A stretch of DNA of 64,000 bases, taken from Trichosphaerium sp. ATCC 40318. Its lineage: Eukaryota; Discosea; Flabellinia; Trichosidae. The stretch covers positions 62,001 to 126,000 of the forward strand of contig JALMLS010000030.1 of assembly GCA_038496445.1 (NCBI GenBank), written 5' to 3'. A program made the translations under genes and the position numbers. Position 1 is the first letter of the stretch. Each line of letters opens with the position of its first letter. The notes under the pieces were generated by a model that was not told where the DNA came from, did not search any database, and saw only the letters and a list, made by a program, of their open reading frames with translations. Positions 24,226 through 35,721 of this stretch are shown here, one piece after another.

Positions 24226-24232
24226 AAAAAAA
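23352..24232 (+). mobile_element. Intronless ORF cassette ending in long poly(A): probable retroposed or inserted sequence
   Basis: Three tandem ATG-initiated frames lie at 23352-23606, 23659-23898 and 23919-24188. The last is followed, three bases after its final sense codon, by an A-tract of about 44 nt (24187 onward, interrupted once) and more A-rich sequence. The third ORF has a basic N-terminus (MSRLLRAVRKYARKKYNSLL), uses more C-rich codons than neighbouring genes, and contains WDPQVEDLYYPPTGV. A TATA-like stretch (TATAATATATAC) lies near 23239. The genomic poly(A) suggests reverse transcription of an RNA (LINE 3' end, processed retrocopy or integrated RNA-derived fragment). No reverse transcriptase is seen. 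I found no convincing target-site duplication, and none of the three proteins is recognised. Confidence 0.4.
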
Positions 24233-24881
24233 AAAAACAAAAAAAATTTTGCTAGAAAATCCTGTACAACAACAAAGAGGTTGTTGCACCCTTTTATACG
24301 TAGGTTGAAATATGAATTTGAGTTTTGAATTGAGGGTGACAATGAACTGTGGCCACCATTTTTGTTTCAGTCAACTAGTTTATTTTGCATGCAATCTTGG
24401 ATGTCCAGTGACATGGCTTCTAACTAACTGAATTAAACTACTTGCGGTATTGATCACTTGATCTCTCCTTACCAGCTAAGCTTGACACATTCTACTCACT
24501 CACTGGCGCTGTCCCCATACTCTCAAAGCTTGTAACGCTGTTTCGGAATTGTACTTTTCAAGACGAATACAGTAGCAACCGATTACTTTGCTTATCTCTA
24601 GAACTGTTCCAAATAGGACTCTTTCCAACACCTAGAAATTAGTGTCTGAGTAAAGCGTCTGAATCTATGTTGTCAACTTCCGTCAATGGTACGATGATTA
24701 CTCACTACCAATAAAATGCATTCTTTAATGTGATTTCCATTGAAGTCATTATTCTTAATGTACAGTATCTTCTTTAAGAATTCAATGGCTAAAATTTGTT
24801 GTATCTCTTACATGCGTAGTAAAAAAAAGTATGATGTAATTATTTTATTGTACAGTTTGTTTTAAAGTATACATCATGTTA
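24233..24881. other. AT-rich intergenic stretch
   Basis: This lies between the poly(A)-ended cassette and the 3' end of the minus-strand GPCR gene. I see no open frame with coding character, no tRNA-like cloverleaf and no strong repeat. Confidence 0.4.
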
Positions 24882-27296
24882 TTATGATAAACTTTCAGTT
24901 GCTTTTGTTGAGCTTGATACACTTATTGTCCTTGATAGTATTAAAGCAGGTATCATTAATGGTACAACAGCCATTGTTGTAACAACAAGAACACCACTTG
25001 TTACGATATAATACAGTTGATAGTAACGTTTATCAGGTAAACCAATAAGAAGAACAAAGAATAGGAGTGCTGTCACAAAAATCAGCGACCAGAGTGAAGA
25101 AGAACGTACACAAAATGAAAAAGAACATGCAAATCCAAAACGATAAGAAGTGGAAGAAAGGCTTGGTAAAAAGACAAAAAAAAAAAGGGAAAAAGTCACA
25201 TAATTCCTTTAAATGGTATGGTTCTCAGCAAGTTTGATTTTTTGGTTGGTAAAAGTAACTTCGGTGTGTTGATTAATACGTACCAAAGACTAGTGAGTTA
25301 TATACTGCCAAGTTGACATATTTTTGATCTATAGTTTTGAACTTTGAACTTAGCTTTCTTACTGTAAATGCTAGCCACCCAAATATCAACAGCAGTAACG
25401 TCTTGAATGTTGCAGATACAAAAGCAAAATATATATTCACAGTACATATACAATCAACAGTATCAAACCTACAAAGGAAAGAAGAACTTAGCATTTCTTA
25501 AAACAACAAAAAAAGAAAAAAAAGTCTTACATTGTTTTTACTTGCTTATGTACTGGCTTTGATGGAGCGAATATTTGCCAGAACGTCAAGAAAACAACGT
25601 CTACAGTAAGAAGAACAAGTACTATCCTTGCAAGAAAGACATCTCTGATAGCAAACACTTTAACAGTCTTATTGTTGAACAAAACTGAAAGTCTCCAAAT
25701 CTTTACCAAAGGACCAACAAAAGCCTTTTACTCTATTAGTCACGAAGAACACCCTCAATTTTTGAAAAAAATATGTGCACGTACTAAAGAAAATCCTATA
25801 CTCATAGTCCATATCCTCATACCACATGTAAATGATGTAGGTCTTCCAAGCCAGAAGAAAGTTGAAGATATAAAAATAGAAAATCCAGCAAGCGACAAAA
25901 CAGTGAACCAAAACCCCGCTTTCTTACGAATAATATGAGCACCACGTATGATAACAACATAAGTGAGTAGAACGATCAGTAGAAGTGTCATAAAAGAGGC
26001 GAATACAACAATCACATAAGTCCCAGGACTATCAAATACGACCCATTTCTAACACAAAGAAATTAGTAAAACAATTTAGATTCCAATGTAAATGCCTTCG
26101 TACTTGTATTTTAGGGGCAACAATATCGCAATTCTGTCCTTCCCAGCCAATATCGCATTGACATACAAAAGTAACATTGACAGCAACACAAGTACCCGAT
26201 TTTTGATCGCAACTTTTTAAGCATATTTCCTCATCGTCATCGAATACACCAACGTTGTCAAGCAGGGAAAATACAGCTCTATAATTCAAAGGAAATGTCC
26301 ATCTATCATATTTTCCATTTACAGCAGCTGTAGAGTTTGAAGGTATCTTGAAAAGCTGCGTGATCAACAACCTTAACAGATTTCAGTGAAATAATAAGTG
26401 TTAAGTTGGGTTACCTTATGTCAAGTCTTTCAAAGCCTCTACTCGTAACAGCGAAAGGCCATTCAGGGTAAAGTCTTGTAGTATGAGGGAATACAAAGTC
26501 AGAGGTTATTTCTTCAAAAATCTCGTATTCTTCGGCGTATTGAGGGAAGTCTTGGATGAATTTCTCAATTTGATCAGTACGTATAAATCCAACATCTGTC
26601 ACACCATCAAAAACGTTTTGAGTGATTTCATTTTGATTTGGAATGAAAGTCACGTTCAGTTTTGACGTATCAACTCCTCTCTCCTTCAAGTATCCTATCT
26701 GCATGAGGTAACCGCCAAGTCCAGTCGTACTAACGGCTTGAATACGAGAGTTTACAATATCATCAATAGTCGTAATATTATTTCTCTTTAACGTCAATAT
26801 AACTCCTCCAAACTGGTCCAACGCATAACCTTGGCGTAGATTTACCAGAGTAGCTATACGAGAAATAGAATAAGACGCCTACAGAAAATCCGTTAGTTTT
26901 TGATGAGTTGCATTTTATTTACCTCGAGGATGCTGTATTGGCCAGGGTTGGTTAAAACGAAATCTAGAACCCCATCTGCCACTGCTTCGCCGAGTTCTGT
27001 AAAGGGCAGGGCTGAAATTGAAAAAGTATGCGAAGCACCAAGGCTAGTTTCAGAGTTGTCTTGTAGGTACTGTGCTGTTGCTGTCCATTGCGCGATGGCG
27101 TTATCAACGCCTCTATTGGCTAGCACTCCTGTCAAAAAGTTAGTACCGCTTCTGCTGTTGTAAGAATACCAATAACGAAGTGCTCAGCACAAACTGATGT
27201 GAAGAATAGAGAAACAAGAACAACTCTACAAATTGTATAAGAACGTAAAATATTTTCTGTAGAGCAGCGCCACACTTACAGATTTCTGTAAGACAT
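24882..27296 (-). CDS. Class C GPCR with PhnD/SBP-like ectodomain and EGF module
   Basis: Reading from the 5' end (minus strand): a hydrophobic N-terminal segment, then a periplasmic-binding-protein-like domain (LTGVLANRGVDNAIAQWTAT, VADGVLDFVLTNPGQYSILE, TIDDIVNSRIQAVSTTGLGG, DGVTDVGFIRTDQIEKF). This resembles PhnD/phosphonate-type or NMT1-type substrate-binding proteins. An EGF-like module follows (CVAVNVTFVCQCDIGWEGQN, near 26120). The 7TM_3 region follows, with FFWLGRPTSFTCGMRIWTMS (TM3 Cys/Arg), GPLVKIWRLSVLFNNKTVKV, and a tail ending ESLS at 24882. Introns are short and most joins are in phase. Class C receptors classically use a venus-flytrap-type ectodomain, so a two-lobed bacterial-type SBP is a natural functional analogue. 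A small anion or metabolite ligand is plausible (inference). The proposed ATG at 27296 and first intron are uncertain. Confidence 0.8.
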
Positions 27297-27828
27297 GCGT
27301 CCGCGTATGAAGTTTTGTATCAACATTTGACGTTTTAAAAAACGACCAAGTAAAGACTCACAAATAGTCCGAGGTTAGTATGCGCAGTAGCTGTTTTCTT
27401 TATAAGCTGGTACATAATCTGTACAAAACCTTGTTTTCAGACAAACAAAAATAGAAACAATCTACGCGTTTGATTAAAAAAGTTGTAAATGGCATTACTA
27501 CGCGTTTTCTGCTTAATGGTTGTCTTTTTAATTATTAGCCCGAAACGTTCAAAAAAGATTTTCATCGTTTTTAGTTTAAAAACGCCAACGTGTCTAAATC
27601 GCTACCTCGTACGTATTGTAGTTTTTTGCCAATGTAGTTTGTCACTGTGCAGTATTTCTAGTTGAATACCGGAACACACGCCACCGCCACGCCAATAAAT
27701 ACCACTAAGCCACATGTATGGTGTTTGCGGGTGTTTTCAAGCTATTTTCCGAAAAAATAACATTTGCCATCATGGAGCTACCGTCTAATTCTTCGTCCAA
27801 ACTACATACAGTTTGCATCCCTTTCTTG

Positions 27829-30259
27829 TTAGCTGACATGTACATGAAATTCTCTGTTCGTGTCAGCGTTCATCAGGTTGCTGACAACGCCTGTATGATG
27901 ATTAAACCACGTTTGTAGACTGCAAAAATAAGTAAGCATACCCACAGGTCCTTGTAAAGGTTGTTCCAGCAAGGGACGACCTCCACTACTGATATCCAAC
28001 TGCAAATCAGGCCTAAAATAAGTTTTTGTCAAACAAAAGAATATCAAGTTCCTTGACGCACCTGTAGTGTTTAATTGTAGCAGCAACTGTTTTGATATCT
28101 CCCGGAGTCCACCAATAAGGTATAGGTACTAATGAGATGCCTAAGAATACAATTTAACCACGGCGCTCATTGTTTAAAATAGACCTCACCTTGTGCATTA
28201 CAGTGTTCTGTCTTCTCTAAATCTCTTCCTTCTTGTACAGACGCGGATCCATAACGTTGAGGAGCATCTTGGTAATGATGTACGCCTTGGTATTCAATAG
28301 CCATATTTAGAGCTGGTACGTAAATATCAAAAGTAATTATTCCTTTAGATCTTGTTTTCATCCCACTCGTGTACTCTTCCATTATATCGTATGTAGGTAA
28401 TAATTCATGTACAGTATAGAGTAAAGCCCTGGCAACAATATTAGAGTAATTATATAGGTTGAAGGCGATAAGGAAGGAAGAGAAATACCTTTGGATGGCG
28501 CATCTTTTTTGATGTGTAAAAGTTGTTGTGTTGAAGATATGTTTCGGATGTATCTGGTTCAACGCTTGTGGCCAATAACGTGATAGGCCTGTACCACCCA
28601 GTAGCCTTATTTGTGCTAAAGATACTCTGTACCAGTCATACGGGTTTTTTATATTCAGTTTAACAGCTGCTTTGTCAAGGAAAGCTCTGACATTATTTTG
28701 TTTTTGCCAGTGCCCTGTTTTTTTCCTTGGTTCAACTGATTTGTCCATCCATGCGAAATTACGGAATTTTTTATAATCCCAAGTGTAATCACTATACATT
28801 CCCAAAATCGTTTTGCGAAGAGAGCCAAAATGACTAGAGAGAATAAGTGAGAAAAAAGAAGGAATATACAACTGACAAAAGGAGTGTTCTTTTTTTGGAC
28901 AAAGTTGACGTACTATACAAGTCCAGCACCTCCCAAACTGTATACTTTCTCTGTAGTGACTTGATACCAATCTTCTATTGAAGTGATGGCCAACTGATTT
29001 TCAAGCTAGAATAGAGGTCAACACGAAAAAAGATATTGCAAGCATTACATCTCTAAATATTTGTTGTCTGTTTGACTCGTTATGAAAAAACTTGGCAGGA
29101 CGTGTTGCTATGATAATGTTAGTTCTATACTACGCACAAAGTATTACACATACAAAGTGAGTCTCTAAATTTAGATTGTTCCCAGTTGTATTGAGGTAAC
29201 AGTTGTGTTAATAGTCTATGTAACTGAAATCCATAGTAACTATTTTTATGAAAATGTAAGTTTGCCTAAACTTTTTCAATTGAAGTGTGCGCACTTTAGT
29301 AATCCTCCACCACCCTTTTTTCGAATGTAAGCATGTGTTAAATCATACCAAGATTCCCATGAGTCCAATTCCCCGTGTATCTAAAGAGAGATAAATATTT
29401 CGGACTGCAACAAAAGCAATTACTTTGTTAACAAATTCTAAGCGATTTTTAACATCATGCCAATGCTGTCTTGGTGATCGACCTACAACACTTGTTATTA
29501 CCACCTAACGTACTTATTTACATTATTACCTGATGTGAGATTTCCTTGCCAATGGTGATCAGGATATACCTCTATCAAAAGAGCAAGTATTGAACCAGTA
29601 GCACTACAAACCAAATACAGATTAAAAAAAAACCAAACCTGAAATACTTTCGCACGTGAATAAACTACGACTTCCAACTTGACATATTTCTTTCTCTGTG
29701 ACGTCATACCAATCTTCCATATTCTTCAAGTTTAGTAGCACTTCAGCCTTGAAAGCAATGTCAAAAAACAAAACCGAACCTTTTTTTCAAAATACCATCA
29801 GAACAAGCCTCTCCTGAGCGTTTCGTGATTGGAATATAGCAGGATTACAACCTATGCGTATTTAGCACACTACAGTGTATTGATAGGTGGACTTACTGAA
29901 CCTGCTTGCCGACCACGTTTCAAGCGGGTAGCAATTTCTAACCATTTTGAATAAACTACCGTTATTTTCTCTATGACAAGAGTAACTAGCGTATTGCGTA
30001 TGAAATGGGCTCACTTTACGATGCTCAATGTAGAAAATCGTTCCAGGTCCTCGTTAGTGCGTTTATACCAGTCAAAAGGCGTTTTTATGCGTAAACGGTG
30101 TTCTATCTTGTCTTTTGTTAAAAAACGCTTTGTTTTCATGCGTACCTGCTGCAACTCGCTTTCCTTTGTACCGTATTTACGTTTTGCATGTTTTGGAGCA
30201 TTTTTGCGACCTTGGTGCCATTTCGTGCTTCTAACGCACGAGCAGTACTTGGTTCGCAT
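27829..30259 (-). CDS. DWY-repeat protein with restriction-endonuclease-like (Vsr/DUF559-style) C-terminal domain
   Basis: The ATG at 30259 gives a basic N-terminus (MRTKYCSCVRSTKWHQGRKN). At least four repeats with a DWY core follow: TPFDWYKRTNEDLERF, EDWYDVTEKEICQVG, EDWYQVTTEKVYSLGG and NPYDWYRVSLAQIRLLGG. The C-terminus reads ITFDIYVPALNMAIEYQG, HHYQD, GRDLEKTEHCNAQG and, across an intron, ISLVPIPYWW. The D-x(n)-E-x-QG...H...RD..K pattern with a GI/ISL-V-PYWW strand is characteristic of small PD-(D/E)XK-type nuclease domains found in eukaryotic repeat proteins. Introns of about 40-90 nt interrupt the repeats. The C-terminus closes with NREFHVHVS at 27829. It probably binds or cleaves nucleic acid (inference). 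The putative catalytic acid/Glu/Lys positions look conserved. Confidence 0.6.
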
Positions 30260-30492
30260 GCTACAGTCCAACAACAGTTGTAACAGCAATAATCTATTCC
30301 AATTAATGCAACACGTGCTGGTCCAGGTTTTGCTTGGTCAAAAGCCTTCCGGAGCGATTCACGTGGAAAGAAATACTGATATAAAAGATGCCTATTGTAC
30401 AAAAGAGTGGCGACTCACGCTAGGTTCTTACTACTTCCGCTGAGTACGACAGGTTGTCTAACAACGATAAACATTAAATGGATTTACTTGTG

Positions 30493-32014
30493 TCATTTAT
30501 ACAGAATGAGTTCGTAAGCGAATCCAATAGCTAGTTTGACAAACTGTTCAACATGATCGTATGCTAAAAATTGTGTTATTTTCAACATTGTATGGCATTG
30601 GTTTGCACGTACAAATAAGGTCTTCTGTGTCTTTGTTTGTTAATGTAAATGGATTTCTTTCTTCGTATGGACCCTCAAAAGGATAAGCAGTCGCATAACC
30701 TTCCTACAAATCACGTGTTATTTATTTTTGTAGATGTATGAGGAAAGAAGGAGGTACCAAGAACCAGTTCACATGAGAAGAGCATTGCGTATTACACGCT
30801 GAATCTACTCGAGGAATATCACAGTAAGTGTCTATCATTAACTTGGTGAATTGTGTAAGCTCAGGGTTAGTATAATCGGACATCACACCCATGACAGCTA
30901 GAAGAAAAACCGAGTTTAGAATTGACAACTTTAACATAAAAATAAAACACGTGTTACGTTCAGTTCTCTCAGTGTATCCAATCATATCAAACATAATCAT
31001 TGCATATACATCCACACCACGACTCTTATAATCAGCTGCTATTTCTATAAGAAATAATGTTAACTATTTGATAGAAAATCAACCTAGGGAGTGTATACCT
31101 CTGCTTCCTTGAAGACGAACATCTTCTGCTGCATACATATGAAATTCTATTGATCTTCTTTCATCAGTATTACCGTTTGTTGCATCGATTATTAAGCGGT
31201 ATGCCTTAGCGTGTGAGAACTTTTAAACGTTTGTAGGAATACCTCTAATAGAGCAGCCATACCAGATGCATCACTATCAGCTCCAGGAGCTCTGTCATTT
31301 ACAGAACAAAATCCGCACTAAAGTATGTAATTAAACATTACAGTTTGGCAATAAAGAGTGTACCGAGCTATCAATATGTGCTCCGAGAATGACAACTTCT
31401 CTAGCTAACTCCCCTACGCCCTCTATTCTGAAGAACGTATAAGTGAAGTAGAACGTGAAAACAAAAAACCCAATACGTGCCTTGCAATAGCAGATGGTTG
31501 CGGCCAAGAGTGCACTACAACTCTGACCTAAAAAAATATAAAAGATAAACAATCACGCGTTTATTTTCGCTTACCGACATATCTTGGTTTAATCTTTCGC
31601 CTGCCATTTCTCTTAGCGTTTCTATACCCCAACTAGAAGCGTATTCACCATATTGACTGAGATAATACCTTTTGGGAAGAGCCACATGTCAGTTTTTGTT
31701 TTGTTTCTTAACTTTCCGCAAACATTTCAGTCCGTTAATTCGTACCGTGTTTGTATGCCTGTCAAAAACTTCAAATGGTACTCAAGGTTATTAATATCAA
31801 CCTTTTGAGTTAATTCCTTAACTTCGGTTTCATAGCTAGGCGACAAAGGAAAAACGGCTACAACAATGACGTTATTACGTAGAAAAGTCCGAAGAGACAC
31901 GTGTGGCACGTTTTTTTTAAAAAAGGTACCTTTCGCTTGTGGTATTTGGAAGCATCTTGTAATAACCAGAAAGTAGCAAAAAGCTATGAATGCAGCTGAA
32001 GAAATACTTGCCAT
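30493..32014 (-). CDS. M28-family (leucine aminopeptidase-like) secreted peptidase homologue, probably impaired
   Basis: The ATG at 32014 starts a signal peptide (SSAAFIAFCYFLVITRC). Family motifs appear in order: ILGAHIDSS, NDRAPGADSDASGMAALLEV, HMYAAEDVRLQGSR, YAMIMFDMIGYTERT, YPFEGPYEERNPFTLTNKDT, and the final helix YDHVEQFVKLAIGFAYEL after an in-phase intron. This matches fungal- or Aeromonas-type M28 zinc aminopeptidases. Three metal-ligand positions deviate. The bridging Asp of GADDxxSG is Ser (GADSDASG). The second acid of the EE pair is Asp. The C-terminal HT motif is LT (NPFTLTNKD). The protein may therefore be a non-catalytic paralogue, or may bind zinc atypically. It is short-intron-rich, and its exons read through cleanly, so it is not an obvious pseudogene. 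Confidence 0.8.
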
Positions 32015-32185
32015 AACACCTACGAGGTTTAAAAAAAAACTGTACTCTAGTTAAGCAATAAGGTTTAAGGCATGCGCTTGTGTCGTTAATAAAAAACATC
32101 CAAAACAAGTGTCACAATTTCAACCTGACTGGAAATATTCCTAAACGCTACTGGTATGAATGTATTGGATGTAATGTATAAAGAC

Positions 32186-33408
32186 TCAAACACATGGGCA
32201 TGTGTACAAAAGAAAAGTGAAGTGTTTATTTATGTCTACTTCTTCAACATCAAAAATAGTATCAAGGTCAAAAACAAGTCTTGGTTCGAAGCATCCACCA
32301 TCAGCTGCAGTATATATAATATACTGCAATACTTCAGGTGGAATATAAGGATTGATACAACGTTTAATACAAAGCATAAGGCAAAAAACTTGATCTCTAA
32401 AACACTTTGGAAAATATTGATGTAAGCTGGGATGCCATCGTTCGTTTAAAGCCAATTTCATGAGTTTCTTTAGGTCACCCTCATCTGTTGCAAGGTGATC
32501 ATCAATTAGGTCCTTACAACTACCTCCTTCAATACCATAAGAACAAGGTATTGTTAACTCTGCATTGAACATACGAAGAATCACAACTGTCCTGATATCT
32601 TCTAATTCAATAGCTAAATGCATGGGCGTAGCAGAATCAGTAATTACACCTCCAGGAGACATAATATACTTCTTCTTCTTGTTAACATCTGCTCCATAAT
32701 AGAGCAACAACATTAGCGTCACTTCATTAAACTCCATTTCTTCAATCATGTGATGTAATGCCGTATAATGGTATGTTTGATCTTGTGTGCCATATGCACC
32801 TGAGAAAGTGCACTTGTTATAAACATTAGGATCAGCAGATGCGTTTAATAGTATTTGAACTACTCTCGGATTTGATAGAGCGCTTGTAAGCAAAGTCACT
32901 GTGGTTGAGGACCTACTCTGCCTTGCATATCCTACTTCTTCTGCAGAGGTATTTGTGTTACCACCCTTTGATAAAGCGAGTTTTAAGAGGTTGTAGTACT
33001 CTTTTGTAGGAGTTTGGAGTGTTAGAAGCACAATTTCATGGAGCGCTGTTTTTAATATGAACGCTGCTTCTCTATTGCCGTTACGGTAACAACCATTGAC
33101 ATTTGAACCATATTCCAGGAGCAATGAAGCTAGTTTTATGTTGGGTATCTTTGTTTTGGCTAAATTTGTACGCAACGGTATGTGTATAAGGGTGTAGCTA
33201 TATTTTCTTATAAGTTGTGTGTTTTAGATGATATTTTTTGTTTTAGATATTTAGATGTTGTTTTGGTGTACCTCCTAGCGTTGCTAGTATCCTCAATAGT
33301 TTCGTTTGGATTCGCACCATGTTTTAGTAGATTTTCAACAGCTTCAATGTCATCTGCAAGCACAGCTTTATGTAGTTCTGAATAAGGTATATCTTCGAAC
33401 CAGGACAT
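32186..33408 (-). CDS. Ankyrin-repeat protein
   Basis: The first exon starts at ATG 33408 (MSWFEDIPYSELHKAVLADD, then VENLLKHGANPNETI). A phase-2 intron (about 33272-33201) joins to a long exon with further repeats: LASLLLEYGSNVNGCY, VVQILLNASADPNVYN, YTALHHMIEEMEFNEVTLML, YYGADVNKKKKYI, SATPMHLAIELEDIRTVVIL. The C-terminal part (HPSLHQYFPKCFRDQVFCLM, then INPYIPPEVLQYIIYTAADG) looks SOCS-box- or F-box-like and could recruit an E3 ligase (inference). No signal or membrane segment is seen, so it is probably cytosolic. Upstream TTG-opened sequence could extend the N-terminus. Confidence 0.75.
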
Positions 33409-33599
33409 GTGGTTTAAACAAGAAAATTGCTGCAGAATTGTTCTCTGAAACAAACTTAAACAGTAGTCAACTGTGTTCTCACTCAAAGTGTCAGAATTAC
33501 AATGTGCTCAATGGATTTGTTTGCTGACAATCTCCCTTGAAATAAGGAACTTACTTGGAGTAAGTACCAAGTGAGTTGCGTTTCAGTTTGACAATAGTT

Positions 33600-34860
33600 T
33601 TATTGTAGTACACCTTTGTTGAATACACCTCTTATTTTAACTTTACCATTCTCTCTCCACTGTATACAAGGTCCATGTCTCACTCCTTGTTTATAGTTTA
33701 TCTTCATTCTCTTTTTTCCATTTGGATAATACCATATAGATTCACCATGCTTTATAATAGTGTGTCTATTAATAATTGAACGAACTGAGCGCATTATTTT
33801 ACCATCACTCTTTCTTGTATTTGTATACTTGGTGTACATTGTTGAGTCTGTATAATTATGATTGTATTCAACCTTGAAATTTTCTCTTTCTATTGTTATT
33901 GGGCCTGAACAGTAAGGTATTTGCTTCAACTCTTCTCCTTCAAAGTGTAAAGCTGCTAAATCACTTTGTCCTATTTCAAATATTACCCAATCTTTGTCTT
34001 TAGAACCATAAACAATACCAATACTTATCTTTGTGAACCTGATGCTATAGCCAAAATAACCTTGTCCACATTTTGTGTTGTTGCAATAAGCAACAAATTG
34101 TTGCCGTCTCGATCCAGGATTGTATTGTTCAATATTACAAACAATTGGTCCTGATATCCTTGGTGAATCATATTTAATTGTGGCACTTGAAAGAACTCCA
34201 TTTTTAATGGTATTCGAGACATTATAGGAGTAACACTTTGTGTGGTATATTCCATCAAGTAAAATACCATGTTCAAACATCAAAGCAGTCATTTCTTCTT
34301 TTGTATCAACATCAAACACCCGCAAGTTCCCATGTGGGTTTCCATGAATGAATTTACATTCACCTACGCTATACTCACTTTCGACATGTAAGTATGTGTT
34401 GGTCCTTATTTGATTCAACAGTTTTTTTAAAGCGTCCATTGGGAAACGAAAAAAACCGTGCCACTTCAAAGAAGTATCATACTTTGAGCATGTTGCAAAA
34501 TTGTAGTTCAAACAAGGCCACGTTTTTTCTACATCTGTACCAATTGATAAATCGTGGATGCACTTTAATACCTCACAAGGGACATCATTAATATCAGTAC
34601 CCCTTTTTTTTTTATCTAGTTCTTGTTCTTGTTTTTTTCTTGCTTCCTCTTTTTGTTGGTGTTGAAGTTCTTTAATAACCTTAAGTTTAATGGTATGTAT
34701 TTCCTCTTCTTCTTTGTGTTGTCTTTGAAGCTGGGTAATAACCATATATTTAATGGTTTGTATTTCAAGCTCTTTCTGTACTTGTTTTCTTTTTGCTCTT
34801 TCTGCTTTGCGGCGTAGAATTTGCCTTTTTTTCCTCCTATTATAGAATGTCAGTAAAGTT
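33600..34860 (-). CDS. F-box-like / MORN-type (YwqK-like) repeat protein, copy 1
   Basis: The N-terminus is a long charged coiled coil (KRKQVQKELEIQTIKYM, QHQQKEEARKKQEQELDKKK). An F-box-like helix follows: DINDVPCEVLKCIHDLS. The body has irregular beta-hairpin repeats, and the C-terminus has canonical 'YYPNGK...G..HG' units: ESIWYYPNGKKRMKINYKQG then VRHGPCIQWRENGKVKIRG. The same layout (coiled region, DIPxE-type F-box, MORN variants) recurs at 40718-41335 and in a decayed form near 57120-57479, so this is a local multicopy family. The 5' end is uncertain: the frame is open to an AG acceptor near 34838. An ATG (MVITQLQ...) at 34745 is a conservative start. It may be an E3-ligase adaptor (inference). 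Confidence 0.6.
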
Positions 34861-34879
34861 TTCGTAATGGTTTCACTCC

Positions 34880-35721
34880 AACTCCATACTATGACGTAGT
34901 ACTAACTTTTTCATAGCACGGTGAAAGTCACGCTACTTCACAACCCTGTGAAATCAGAAGTTCGTTTTTTTAAACCGCCAAAATTGCTTGTTGGATTTAG
35001 TACCTTTGGCGTCCAGAGATTGGTTTTGGTATTGTAGGTTGCTTATTCTTTTTGGATATTTTCCAGTACCCGACACAGAGTATTGTGATGGCTATCATAA
35101 CACTAGTTATACCCGAAGGAGTTATTAGTTGTAAGCTGAGTGGCAACATTGTAGTGACGAACAAATAAGATATTAAGTTCAGCTGAACTAAAAAATCGCC
35201 ACGTCACTAATACGAGACATACCACAGGAAGTGTTGTGATTTGATATATGTGCATATCAAACTATGGTTCAAACAATGTTTGTTTGCCTTTTTACTATCC
35301 ACTGTGGTTAATAGTGGCTACTGGTTTTTCAGATAATTCAACAACAATGGCGATTCTATCAACAGCATCACAGTTTCAGTAGAAAGGTTGATTGTTGGTA
35401 TTTGAGAGACGCCACATGCAAGTATCGCAAGGCACATAAATAGCAGTGTTCATTTAGGGGTTGTTCTTGGAGGTTGTTGCTTGAGTTGGATAATGGCTAT
35501 GTAGCACAAATTTTTGAAACGCTGAGCACGTGACGTTACCGTCGCTTTCAAGATAAGTAGCAGTAGTTTTAGTGCGTTTCTAGTGTGGCATGTTGGCTGT
35601 ACCATGCGCTGGGGCTGAGAGGTACACGAATTACGTTGTTTTTTGCTAAATTCTCAGCTGAGTTTCTGTGAAACGGCGTCAGTTTACATCCATTAAAATT
35701 AAAACTATTCATACTTTACAT
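34880..35721. other. Divergent intergenic region upstream of Arf-like gene
   Basis: About 0.8 kb between the F-box/MORN gene (5' end) and the Arf gene (5' end), so it should hold both promoters. A CACGTG lies near 35526. A short ATG-led fragment exists near 35345, but no convincing gene is seen. Confidence 0.35.

Noticed and set aside
27718-27918. Plus-strand 66-codon ORF
   Set aside because: It overlaps antisense the last exons of the DWY-repeat gene, which splice in phase to GVVSNLMNADTNREF and end at 27829.
29973-30443. 156-codon plus-strand ORF
   Set aside because: It opposes the first exons of the DWY-repeat protein, whose minus-strand reading gives the repeat motif FDWYKR; the plus frame has no domain.
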